Position numbers and translations under genes: made by a program | Part shown: piece by piece, positions 28,909 to 38,172 of the stretch | Numbering within the stretch: the stretch's first letter is position 1 | Layout: the number at the start of each line of letters is the position of its first letter | Notes under the pieces: model-generated | What the model was told of the DNA's origin: nothing | The model's database searches: none | Seen by the model: only the letters and a program-made list of their open reading frames with translations | Source: Lachnospiraceae bacterium | GTDB lineage: Bacteria; Bacillota; Clostridia; Lachnospirales; Lachnospiraceae | Reading direction: 5' to 3' | NCBI GenBank assembly: GCA_022768745.1 | Contig: JALELK010000107.1 | Location: forward strand, 26,326 to 90,325 | Length of the DNA stretch: 64,000 nucleotides

Positions 28909-29649
28909 ATGGAGATAAATCAGCTTTTATTGGGATGTAAGGTAGATATCAGAATTGTCCAGCAGATTATGCAAAACAATCCGCAAAACGACAAAAAGGG
29001 TGTTTTTTATTCTACTCTTTATGATATTAATTCGGATAACACCCTGGAATTAAATATGCCTTCTGAGGCCGGAAGACTTCAAATTCTGCCCAAAAACATA
29101 CGTTATGAATTTATATTTACTATGGATCAGGGCATCTATAAGGCAGATGGCACCATCACGGAGCATTTGAAAAAAGGTTCGGTTTATCTACTGAAGGCAG
29201 AACTTACCTCGAAACTGGAAAAAATACAGCGCAGGGAATATTTTAGAATTGCCTGCCTTTTGCCTATGACATTTGTGGCTGTAGATGAGAAGGCCATTAG
29301 TTTTCACAGTATAAAAGAGGTAAAAGACAATTTAGAGTCGACGAATGATTTTAAGGTTCGGGGTATGGGGTCTATTTTGGATATCAGTGGCGGGGGCGTA
29401 CGGTTCGTCTCTTCTAATTCCTTATCCGAAATAAAATATATATTGATGCAGTTTGAGATGGAAATGGAAGAGGGGAGACAGAGGGTAGAAACCATTGTCA
29501 GACTTGTTTCATCTACAAAAATGCCGGATGACAACAAATATATCCATCGTGGACAGTTTTACTTTAAAGATGAAAAGACAAAGGAACATGTGATAAGGTT
29601 TATTTTTGAGGAAGAACGCAGAATTAGGAAGAAGGAACAGGGGATATAA
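28909..29649 (+). CDS. YcgR-like flagellar brake protein with PilZ domain (c-di-GMP receptor)
   Basis: RREYFRIACLLPMTF (RxxxR-type) and DISGGGVRF (D/NxSxxG) PilZ motifs. Confidence 0.88.
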   Translation: MEINQLLLGCKVDIRIVQQIMQNNPQNDKKGVFYSTLYDINSDNTLELNMPSEAGRLQILPKNIRYEFIFTMDQGIYKADGTITEHLKKGSVYLLKAELTSKLEKIQRREYFRIACLLPMTFVAVDEKAISFHSIKEVKDNLESTNDFKVRGMGSILDISGGGVRFVSSNSLSEIKYILMQFEMEMEEGRQRVETIVRLVSSTKMPDDNKYIHRGQFYFKDEKTKEHVIRFIFEEERRIRKKEQGI

Positions 29650-30704
29650 TGAAAAAGGTGCTCGTTGTTAATGACTCTGCACTCATGAGAAGGATTGAGT
29701 GTGATATAATCAACTCAGATCCTGATTTTCAAGTGATTGATGTGAGTTTAAACATTGATGATGCCTACGATAAAATCAAGCAAAACAAATACGATATCGT
29801 TGTTTTGGAAATGGTTTTGCGTGGGGCAGATGGTCTGGACTTACTCAGACGATTAAAGGATGAACAGATACACATCACGGTGATTGCAGTCAGTACGCCG
29901 ATTCGTGAAGATGCAGGGGAAACCTTGCGGGCACTGGAAATGGGCGCCTATGACTTTGTGGCAAGACCTGCCAGACCTATTAGTGTATCAGATGATTTCG
30001 GGAAGCATTTGTTACGGGTGATGCATAATAGCTTTTCGGAGAAACCAAGGACAGCGGTAAAGAGAGAAAGACCTGCCGAACAATCCGGAGAAAATGCGGT
30101 GACCAGACCGGAACGCAAAAATGAGAAGCCGGAGATTGTTGCACTGGCTTGTTCTACCGGGGGGCCTCAGGCTCTTTACACGATGATTCCTATGTTGCCG
30201 AAGGAAATTGATGTGCCCATAGTGATTGTTCAGCATATGCCTACCGGATTTACGGAAGCCTTGTCCAATCGCCTGAATGAGTTGAGCAGAATCAATGTGA
30301 AAGAAGCTGAGGATGGAGATATCTTGCAACCGGGGTGGATTTACATTGCACCAGGTGGCAAACATATGGAAATCATTGAAAATCAGAACAAACAAGCCTG
30401 TGTGAGTGTGAATAAAAAACCACCGGTAAACAGTTTGCGACCATGTGCAGATGTTATGTATGAGTCTTTGATACATACCCATTACAAAAATATTTTGTGC
30501 GTGGTTCTAACCGGAATGGGTGCCGATGGCACAAAGGGCATTATTGAACTGGGCAGGCAGAAAAATGTATATGTTATTACTGAAAGCCAGGAGTCCTGTG
30601 TGGTTTACGGTATGCCGAAATCACTGGAGCAAAAAGGACTTTCGGATGAAACCTTTCCGATAGAAAAAATTTCGGAAGCCATTGTTAAGAAGCTAGGGGG
30701 ATAA
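29649..30704 (+). CDS. cheB: CheB-type protein-glutamate methylesterase with degenerate receiver domain
   Basis: Methylesterase ALACSTGGPQAL, QHMPTGF, TGMGADG intact; receiver VVNDSA...VVLEMVLRGADG...DFVARPARP. Confidence 0.93.
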   Translation: MKKVLVVNDSALMRRIECDIINSDPDFQVIDVSLNIDDAYDKIKQNKYDIVVLEMVLRGADGLDLLRRLKDEQIHITVIAVSTPIREDAGETLRALEMGAYDFVARPARPISVSDDFGKHLLRVMHNSFSEKPRTAVKRERPAEQSGENAVTRPERKNEKPEIVALACSTGGPQALYTMIPMLPKEIDVPIVIVQHMPTGFTEALSNRLNELSRINVKEAEDGDILQPGWIYIAPGGKHMEIIENQNKQACVSVNKKPPVNSLRPCADVMYESLIHTHYKNILCVVLTGMGADGTKGIIELGRQKNVYVITESQESCVVYGMPKSLEQKGLSDETFPIEKISEAIVKKLGG

Positions 30705-30707
30705 GAA

Positions 30708-32825
30708 ATGGATGTAAGTCAATATCTCGATATTTTTATCGACGAAACCAATGGTCATATTCAAACATTGAATGACAACATTATGATTTTGGAGAAAGAG
30801 CCTGAAAACAAGGATGTTATCAATGAGATTTTCCGTGCAGCACACTCTTTAAAAGGAATGGCCGGCACAATGGGATTTAAGAAGATGCAGAGACTGACCC
30901 ATGATATGGAAAATCTGTTTCAGGAAATCCGCAATGACAATATCAAGGTGAACAGTTCGTTGATTGATATACTGTTTAGTTGCCTGGATGCCATTGAGGA
31001 ATACTTAGAGACTGTCAAAGCCACATCCGGTGAGGGCGACAATGGAAATGAAGCGTTGATTCAGCAGTTAAATGACTTTATTGCGGCTGAGGAAGGCAAA
31101 CCTCAGGAAGCACCGGCAGAGGCGGCTGGGGAAACAAAAGCGTCTGAGGGCGAAGCAAAAGCGGATAGTTCAGAGAAAAAGTATTTAAATATAGACGTAG
31201 ATGATGTTTCATGCTCAAAAATGAAAGAGGCAGAGCAATCCGGTTTAAATATTTATGGAATGACTGTACATGTTCAGAAGGATTGTCTGTTGAAAGCGGC
31301 AAGAGCTTTCTTGGTATTTAAGGCAGTGGAAGATTTCGGTGAGATATTGGTGTATAATCCGAGTTCACAGGACATTGAGGATGAAAAATTTGATTTGGAT
31401 TTCAGTTTGATTATTTCTTCTTCCAGTGAGCTGGCACCGATTCTTGAGGCAGTCAATTCTGTTTCCGAGATTGAGAGTGTTGAGGCTGAAAAGGTTTCTT
31501 ATAGTAGTTATGTGGAAACATCGGCAGAAGTTCCGGCAGAGAAGCCAAAGGAGGAGACAAAGCCATCGGCAGCGGAGGCTCCTAAGAAGGAGAAGGCTCC
31601 GGCACCTAAGAATTCCGGCAAGAGTGCTTCAAATAACAAGCATTCCGGCACCAATAAACCGGTGACTGCCAGAACAGTTCGTGTGGATATTGAAAAACTG
31701 GATGCTCTGATGAATCAGGTAAGTGAGTTGATTATTGCCAAGAACAGTCTGGTGTCTATCAGTGATTCTGAACAGGACAATGAATTCAATACACAGACCT
31801 TCCATGATCAGATTGAATATTTGGAGAGGATTACCACAAATCTCCATGAATCTGTTATGAAGGTTCGAATGGTACCAATTGAAAGCGTAGTCAACAAGTT
31901 CCCACGTATGATTCGTGACCTGAGCCGAAAATTGAATAAACCGATGGAACTGTATATGTCAGGTGAGGAAACTGAGTTGGATCGTACCGTTGTGGATCAG
32001 ATTGGCGATCCGCTTCAGCATTTACTTCGTAATTCTGCAGACCACGGTATTGAGTCTCCGGAAGACCGAAAAAAAGCAGGAAAGCTGGAGTCAGGAAGCA
32101 TTTATTTGAAAGCCTTCCAGGAAGGAAACAATGTCATCATTGAAGTACGGGATGATGGTGCAGGTATTGATACAGAAAAGGTGAAGGAAAAAGCTGTAGA
32201 GAGAGGGCTTGTATCAGAAGAGCAGGCAGCAAACCTCTCCAAGAAGGAAATTATAGATTTCCTGTTTATGCCAAGTTTTTCTATGGCAAAAACCATTACC
32301 GATATTTCCGGACGTGGTGTAGGACTGGATGTAGTAAAGTCAAATATTGAAGCGTTAGGCGGAGATGTAGAAGTTAAGAGTACTATGGGAGTTGGAACCA
32401 CATTTATTGTGAGACTTCCACTTACACTTGCTATCATTCAGGCTCTTATGGTTGAAGTGAGGGATGAAAAATATGCCATTGCCCTTGGCTCAATTCAGAA
32501 CATTGAAAATGTTTCTGTCAATGACATCAAATATGTTCAAGCAGAAGAGGTAATTCACTTAAGAGGTATGGTAATTCCTTTGATTCGTTTGGATGAATTG
32601 TTGGATTCCGCTCCAAAGGAAGAAGAGGATGAAAATCTTACAGTTGTTGTCGTTAAGAAAGGTGACAATTATGCAGGACTGGTAGTTGACAACCTGATTG
32701 GACAGCAGGAAATTGTTATTAAGTCTTTAGGAAAGTGCATTGATAACAATAAGATTATCAATGGTGCAACCATTCTTGGTGATGGTGAAGTAGCGTTGAT
32801 TATTGATGTGAATGCAATCTTTTAA
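30708..32825 (+). CDS. cheA: Chemotaxis histidine kinase CheA
   Basis: HPt AAHSLKGMAGTMGF, H-box/N-box HLLRNSADHGIESPEDR, CheW-like C-terminus. Confidence 0.98.
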   Translation: MDVSQYLDIFIDETNGHIQTLNDNIMILEKEPENKDVINEIFRAAHSLKGMAGTMGFKKMQRLTHDMENLFQEIRNDNIKVNSSLIDILFSCLDAIEEYLETVKATSGEGDNGNEALIQQLNDFIAAEEGKPQEAPAEAAGETKASEGEAKADSSEKKYLNIDVDDVSCSKMKEAEQSGLNIYGMTVHVQKDCLLKAARAFLVFKAVEDFGEILVYNPSSQDIEDEKFDLDFSLIISSSSELAPILEAVNSVSEIESVEAEKVSYSSYVETSAEVPAEKPKEETKPSAAEAPKKEKAPAPKNSGKSASNNKHSGTNKPVTARTVRVDIEKLDALMNQVSELIIAKNSLVSISDSEQDNEFNTQTFHDQIEYLERITTNLHESVMKVRMVPIESVVNKFPRMIRDLSRKLNKPMELYMSGEETELDRTVVDQIGDPLQHLLRNSADHGIESPEDRKKAGKLESGSIYLKAFQEGNNVIIEVRDDGAGIDTEKVKEKAVERGLVSEEQAANLSKKEIIDFLFMPSFSMAKTITDISGRGVGLDVVKSNIEALGGDVEVKSTMGVGTTFIVRLPLTLAIIQALMVEVRDEKYAIALGSIQNIENVSVNDIKYVQAEEVIHLRGMVIPLIRLDELLDSAPKEEEDENLTVVVVKKGDNYAGLVVDNLIGQQEIVIKSLGKCIDNNKIINGATILGDGEVALIIDVNAIF

Positions 32826-32842
32826 TGAAGGGGGATTAAACC

Positions 32843-33313
32843 ATGGCAGATAAATATGGAGTAGATGTGGCAGAAAAGGAAAAAGTGCAGTACATTGTTG
32901 TTTCCATTGGAAACGAGCATTATGGATTAGATATTTCTTATGTGGATAATATTGTCAGAATGTGCAAGATTACCCGTGTGCCGAAAGCACCATTTCACTA
33001 TATCGGAATTATCAACTTGAGAGGTGAAGTGGTTCCTTTGATGAGCCTCAGAAGAAAAATGAAATTGGATGATGATACCTTTACGGATTTGTCCAGAATC
33101 ATTATCTTAAAGACAGAAGAACAGGGCCTTGTAGGTGTGGTTGTAGATGAAGTCAAAGAAGTGATTGCACTCTCACCGGATGAGATTGATCGCAATGCTA
33201 AGAGCTCTCAGCCTGACAAGGAAAACTATATCAATGGTATCGGCAAAAATGGTGATGAATTGATTTCTATATTTGAAATTTCTTCTATTTTGGACGAGGT
33301 AGAGGTTTCATAA
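32843..33313 (+). CDS. cheW: Chemotaxis coupling protein CheW
   Basis: YIVVSIGNEHYGLDISYVDNIVRM...PFHYIGIINLRGEVVPLMSLRRKM. Confidence 0.95.
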   Translation: MADKYGVDVAEKEKVQYIVVSIGNEHYGLDISYVDNIVRMCKITRVPKAPFHYIGIINLRGEVVPLMSLRRKMKLDDDTFTDLSRIIILKTEEQGLVGVVVDEVKEVIALSPDEIDRNAKSSQPDKENYINGIGKNGDELISIFEISSILDEVEVS

Positions 33314-33328
33314 ATTCTGGAGGGGAAT

Positions 33329-33943
33329 ATGATTAGTTTACAGGAAGTAAATGAGAAATACATAGATGTTCTCAAGGAAATAGGTAACATTGGAGCGGGA
33401 AATGCAACCACAGCGATTGCAAATATGTTGGGACTTCGTATTGATATGAGTGTCCCACAGGTTCAATTTTTGCCGGTTGAGGATATTGGCTCATCCATAG
33501 GTGCAGAGGATGACGTGATTGTAGGGATTATGTTAGGGGTTGAATCAGATATTCAGGGAAGTATGATGTTCCTTATGGATATGAATTCTGCACACCATAT
33601 TATTAATCGTCTGATGATGCGTCCGGATGACTACATGGAAGACTTTGATGAGATGGATTTGTCTGCGGTAAAAGAAGTTGGAAATATTATTGCAGGTTCT
33701 TATTTGTCCGCTTTGTCCGGACTGACAAATCTTACTATCACACCTACCGTTCCTTTTGTGGCAGTAGATATGGCAGCGGCGATTTTAAGTGTGCCTGCTG
33801 TCCAGTTCGGAATGATGGGTGATAATGCGTTGTTGATTAAGACGGAATTCAGTGATGAGTTAAAGATTAATGGATATTTTATTCTGATGCCGGAAGAAGA
33901 GTCATATGAAAAGATATTAACCGCATTGGGATTGCCGTTGTAG
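33329..33943 (+). CDS. cheC: CheY-P phosphatase CheC
   Basis: KEIGNIGAGNATTAIANML and AVKEVGNIIAGSYLSALS, two CheC active-site motifs. Confidence 0.95.
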   Translation: MISLQEVNEKYIDVLKEIGNIGAGNATTAIANMLGLRIDMSVPQVQFLPVEDIGSSIGAEDDVIVGIMLGVESDIQGSMMFLMDMNSAHHIINRLMMRPDDYMEDFDEMDLSAVKEVGNIIAGSYLSALSGLTNLTITPTVPFVAVDMAAAILSVPAVQFGMMGDNALLIKTEFSDELKINGYFILMPEEESYEKILTALGLPL

Positions 33944-33952
33944 GGGAAGTGT

Positions 33953-34441
33953 ATGGGACAGTTGATTAAGGTTGGTATGGCAGATCTTAAGATATGCAAA
34001 TCCCCTGATGTTTTGACGACCATTGGGTTGGGTTCCTGCATTGGAATCGCAATTTATGATCCTACAACAAAAATTAGTGGATTGGCGCATATTATGTTGC
34101 CTGACAGCACACAAATACGAAACAATACAAATATTGCAAAATTTGCAGATACAGGAATACAAAAGCTTTATGACGATATGATTAAGGCCGGTGCAAACCG
34201 AAGTAAAATGGTTGCCAAGATAGCCGGCGGAGCAAAGATGTTTGAATTGAGCAATTCCAATTCCCAAAGCATCAACATAGGTGATAAGAATGCTATGGCT
34301 TCCAGACAGAAGTTAAAAGAACTGGGGATACCTCTTGTGGCTGAGGATACCGGGTTGAACTTTGGTCGTACAGTGGAACTATATAGTGAGACGGGAGCAT
34401 ATCTGATTAAAGCAGTAGGAAAACAGGAAAAGTACATTTAA
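33953..34441 (+). CDS. cheD: Chemoreceptor glutamine deamidase CheD
   Basis: TIGLGSCIGIAIYDPTTKISGLAHIMLPDS; IAGGAKMF. Confidence 0.95.
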   Translation: MGQLIKVGMADLKICKSPDVLTTIGLGSCIGIAIYDPTTKISGLAHIMLPDSTQIRNNTNIAKFADTGIQKLYDDMIKAGANRSKMVAKIAGGAKMFELSNSNSQSINIGDKNAMASRQKLKELGIPLVAEDTGLNFGRTVELYSETGAYLIKAVGKQEKYI

Positions 34442-34452
34442 GAGGGCGACAG

Positions 34453-34716
34453 ATGAATACAAAACCAATTCCTATCATAATTACTTTGATTGCAGCATTT
34501 ATTTCCTGTATTGCTTCTGTGATACAGAGGGTCTCTTTTGATATTTTTACAAAGAGATTGCTTTTGGCTGTCATTTGTTTTGCGATTATTGGAATCATAG
34601 TAAGAGTTGTGATTGAACGGTCATTCAAAACTATGGAAGAGGAGAATGATCAGGAAAAAGAAGAAACGGAGGAGGAAGTCGAAACTGCTGATGAGGAGAC
34701 TCAAAAGGGGGAGTAG
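34453..34716 (+). CDS. Small membrane protein with two hydrophobic segments and acidic tail, unknown function
   Basis: MNTKPIPIIITLIAAFISCIASV...RLLLAVICFAIIGIIVRVVIERSF...EEENDQEKEETEEE; good spacing between cheD and sigD. Confidence 0.7.
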   Translation: MNTKPIPIIITLIAAFISCIASVIQRVSFDIFTKRLLLAVICFAIIGIIVRVVIERSFKTMEEENDQEKEETEEEVETADEETQKGE

Positions 34717-34737
34717 ACTTGTGACTGGGGATAAAGA

Positions 34738-35505
34738 ATGAAGGCTGTTGACAGAGGAAAATTATGGGATTCCTATCGTGAGAAACCCACACCGGAATTA
34801 CGTGAGCAGATAATAATTGAATATGCGCCTCTGGTAAAGGTTGTAGCTGGAAGACTGAGTATGTATCTCGGGAAAAATGTGGAGTTTGATGACCTTGTCA
34901 GTTACGGTGTCTTTGGACTGATTGATGCCATTGACAAATTTGATTTGAGTAAAGATGTAAAATTTGAAACCTACGCCAGTCTCAGAATCCGTGGTTCTAT
35001 TTTGGATCAGATTCGTAAGATGGATTGGATTCCAAGGACCGTTCGGCAAAAGCAAAAAAAGATTGACGATGCCATTAAAATCATTGAAATGCGCACAGGA
35101 AAAAATGCTACAGACGAAGAAATTGCCATAGAATTAGGCCTTTCAGATGAGGAATTATTGGATTGGCAGTCTCAGTTAAAGGTTACCAATGTGGTATCTT
35201 TGAATGAATTTGTAGAACAGGGAACAGAGCCGGCGATGGATGCCCACAGCAATTCTCATTTTATTCAACCGGAGGATATGGTTTCTCAGCAGGAATTAAA
35301 ACAAATGCTGGAAGAAGCGTTGGGATTGCTTACGGAAAAAGAAAATAAAGTTGTTTTGATGTACTATTATGAAGATTTGACTTTAAAAGAAATTAGTCAG
35401 GTGTTAGAGGTTTCAGAGTCCAGAGTTTCGCAATTGCATACAAAGGCAATAGCGAAAATGAGAAAGAAAATGGGAAATTATTTGGGAATATTGACTCAGG
35501 AATGA
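34738..35505 (+). CDS. fliA: Flagellar sigma factor sigma-28 (FliA/SigD/WhiG)
   Basis: LWDSYREKPTPELREQIIIEYAPLVKVVAGRL, VEFDDLVSYGVFGLIDAIDKFD, region 4 LTLKEISQVLEVSESRVSQLHTKAIAKMR. Confidence 0.97.
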   Translation: MKAVDRGKLWDSYREKPTPELREQIIIEYAPLVKVVAGRLSMYLGKNVEFDDLVSYGVFGLIDAIDKFDLSKDVKFETYASLRIRGSILDQIRKMDWIPRTVRQKQKKIDDAIKIIEMRTGKNATDEEIAIELGLSDEELLDWQSQLKVTNVVSLNEFVEQGTEPAMDAHSNSHFIQPEDMVSQQELKQMLEEALGLLTEKENKVVLMYYYEDLTLKEISQVLEVSESRVSQLHTKAIAKMRKKMGNYLGILTQE

Positions 35506-35506
35506 T

Positions 35507-37120
35507 TTGATTGGGGGAATTATGGAGCAGGTAAATGGTTTTTACAGGATTGCTTGGAGAGAAAAAAACGCACTGTGTTATATTTTCGCACCGAAGGAGG
35601 GCGGAAAGCCGGTTCTTTATAAAGATGTGTCAAATTTGTTGTCCCGCCATGGAATAGAGGGCTACAAAGAGTATGATTTACATCAGGCAATTCAGTCAGG
35701 AAAAGACTGTGTTGTGGATTTGGGACAGGGAAGTGGTATTGAATTCAGTGAATCTATGGATGTTTTTGTTTCCTTGGACAAAATGAAAGTTACCTGCAAA
35801 TTTACACCGGGATCAGAGAAGGGTTCGTTTTTGACGAAGCAGGATATTGTGGCTGACTTAAACGGTCGAGGAATTAAATATGGTATTTCGGAAGAGGCAA
35901 TTGATGCGTTCCTCTCCCATCATATATACAATACGGATTATGTTTTCGCAGAGGGCATGGCACCCCGTCATGGAAAAGATGCCACTATTGAGTATTTTTT
36001 TAATACCAATCCTTCCCTGAAGCCAAAGCATAATGAGGATGGTTCGGTGGATTATCATACCTTGAATACCATTTGTCCCGTGCAGAAGGGACAGAAAATT
36101 GCAGTCCTTCACCCTATGGATCCGGGAGAAGTGGGGTGTGATGTTTTCGGCAAAAGGATTACGCCAAGAACTGTAAAAAATAAAAAACTGGAATATGGCT
36201 TAAATATCTCTATCTCTGAAGATAAGACAGAGCTATTTTCTGATGTTACGGGACATGTCTCTTTGACTAACGGAAAAGTATTTGTGTCTGACGTATATGA
36301 GGTTCCGGCAGATGTGGATGCCTCTACTGGGGATATCAATTATTCCGGAAGTGTACATATCCGAGGTAGTGTACGAGGTGGATTTACTGTTGTGGCGGAA
36401 CAGAATATTGTGGTTGAGGGAAGCGTGGAAGATGCTTTGCTTCAAGCCGGAGGGGATATCATCGTGATGCATGGCATTCAGGGGATGCAAAGAGGTGTCC
36501 TGGATGCCGGTGGCAATGTTGTGGCAAAGTATATCGAAAATGCGAAAGTTTTCGCCGGAGGATATGTTGAAACCGGATCTATTATCTATAGCGAGGTGGG
36601 AGCCGGTGAAGATGTGGTCGTGGCAGAACGAAAAGGCTTTATCAATGGCGGAATTATTCGTGCCGGCGGAAAAGTGAAGGCAAACAGTATAGGTTCTTCT
36701 ATGGGGTCAAAGACTACGGTTGAGGTGGGGATGTCCCCGGAAAAGAAGGAACGATATAATATTTTGCAAAAGGAATTGGAGCAGAATAAATCGGAATTAG
36801 AAAAAATTAAGCCGGTAATTTTAAAGTACAATCAGATTATGACCGCTGGACAAAAATTGGATGCCAAAAATCAGATGTACTTTAAGCAGTTGGTGGAGCG
36901 GGCTAAGGAATTAAATGCTCAGGATGACGAGGCAAGGAGTGAGTTTGCCACATTACAGCAGGAGATGCTAGCCGGCAAACATGCCAAGGTTATTGTCCAG
37001 AGGGATATTTACCCGGGAACGGTGGTTTCGATTTCAGACCTCAGCATTGTGGTGAAAGAAAAAAGGTCATTCTGCACTATAGAAAGAAAAAATGGAGAGA
37101 TTGTTTTTGCCAATCAATAG
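35507..37120 (+). CDS. FapA / DUF342 family protein
   Basis: ADVDASTGDINYSGSVHIRGSVRGGFTVVAEQNIVVEGSVEDALLQAGGDIIV repeat core; immediately after the sigma gene. Confidence 0.88.
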   Translation: MIGGIMEQVNGFYRIAWREKNALCYIFAPKEGGKPVLYKDVSNLLSRHGIEGYKEYDLHQAIQSGKDCVVDLGQGSGIEFSESMDVFVSLDKMKVTCKFTPGSEKGSFLTKQDIVADLNGRGIKYGISEEAIDAFLSHHIYNTDYVFAEGMAPRHGKDATIEYFFNTNPSLKPKHNEDGSVDYHTLNTICPVQKGQKIAVLHPMDPGEVGCDVFGKRITPRTVKNKKLEYGLNISISEDKTELFSDVTGHVSLTNGKVFVSDVYEVPADVDASTGDINYSGSVHIRGSVRGGFTVVAEQNIVVEGSVEDALLQAGGDIIVMHGIQGMQRGVLDAGGNVVAKYIENAKVFAGGYVETGSIIYSEVGAGEDVVVAERKGFINGGIIRAGGKVKANSIGSSMGSKTTVEVGMSPEKKERYNILQKELEQNKSELEKIKPVILKYNQIMTAGQKLDAKNQMYFKQLVERAKELNAQDDEARSEFATLQQEMLAGKHAKVIVQRDIYPGTVVSISDLSIVVKEKRSFCTIERKNGEIVFANQ

Positions 37121-37132
37121 AGGGGGTAGAAG

Positions 37133-37462
37133 ATGTCGATTCGTCCAGTAGATTTTAACGGTATGATACAGAACACCCAGGAGGTGTCAAATACAAAGGC
37201 CCAGGAAGATAATAAACCACTGGTTCACCAGCACAATATTCAGACTATGGTTGTGAAGGAAGAGCAACAGATGAGTTCTACTGTTCAGGATATGGAACAG
37301 GCACAACATCATGAATATGACTATTCGGATGGTGAAGGTGATGGTAAAGGATATCAGGGCAATCAGGGAAGAAAGAAGAAAAACGTGGGTAAGAATGCAA
37401 ATGAAGGAGACGGTTCTGTGGTAATCAAAAACAGTCGGCCTTCCTTTGATATCAAAATATAA
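37133..37462 (+). CDS. Hypothetical flagellar-locus protein (109 aa)
   Basis: MSIRPVDFNGMIQNTQEVSN...RPSFDIKI; RBS GAGGGGG and tight intergenic spacing. Confidence 0.65.
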   Translation: MSIRPVDFNGMIQNTQEVSNTKAQEDNKPLVHQHNIQTMVVKEEQQMSSTVQDMEQAQHHEYDYSDGEGDGKGYQGNQGRKKKNVGKNANEGDGSVVIKNSRPSFDIKI

Positions 37463-37467
37463 GGAGA

Positions 37468-38172
37468 TTGGTTATGACAGCGCTACAGGTTGCTTTATTA
37501 GTAGTTGGTCTTGTTTGTTTAGTGGGCAGTTTTTTCGTTTCCGAGAAACTGTCTTCTTCTGATTTAGAAGAGATGAAAAAAATGAGTCAGCAGGAAATAA
37601 AGATTATTTTAGAATCGGAATTAAATCAGGCGTCTTCGGATATTGAGGACAAGCTTCGGGACAAGTTAGAAGAAAAACTGGAGGAGATGGAACGAAAGAG
37701 CGATAAAGAGACCAATCAAAAGATTATGTCCATCAGTGAGTATTCAGATACGGTTTTAAATGCTATGAACAAATCTCACGATGAGATTGTTTTTATGTAT
37801 GACATGCTTAATGACAAACAGGAAAAAGCAACGGAGTTGACCAAAGAACTTCAACAGATGGAATCCGCTGTGAATCAGATGCGACAGTCTTTGGATGAAA
37901 AAATTGAGCAGGTACAGTTGCAGACAGAAAAATCCATTGAAATCGTTCAGGAGAATGAGGAAATAGAGAAGATGTCCGACATTTCTGTGCAGGAGGCATT
38001 GCAGCACCAGATGGAGGAGAAAGAGGAAAAAGAAGGGCACAGAGACAATGGAGATATTATTTCTTTATATAAGAAAGGATACAGTGAGGTGGAAATCGCC
38101 AAAAAATTAGGAAGGGGCCTTGGAGAAGTGAAACTGATTTTAGGCCTTTTTAGTGAGGAAAACAAATCATGA
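37468..38172 (+). CDS. Membrane-anchored coiled-coil protein with C-terminal HTH-like segment (SwrB-like position, DUF6115-like)
   Basis: N-terminal TM ALQVALLVVGLVCLVGSFFV, long coiled coil, C-terminal DIISLYKKGYSEVEIAKKLGRGLGEVKLILGLF. Confidence 0.7.
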   Translation: MVMTALQVALLVVGLVCLVGSFFVSEKLSSSDLEEMKKMSQQEIKIILESELNQASSDIEDKLRDKLEEKLEEMERKSDKETNQKIMSISEYSDTVLNAMNKSHDEIVFMYDMLNDKQEKATELTKELQQMESAVNQMRQSLDEKIEQVQLQTEKSIEIVQENEEIEKMSDISVQEALQHQMEEKEEKEGHRDNGDIISLYKKGYSEVEIAKKLGRGLGEVKLILGLFSEENKS

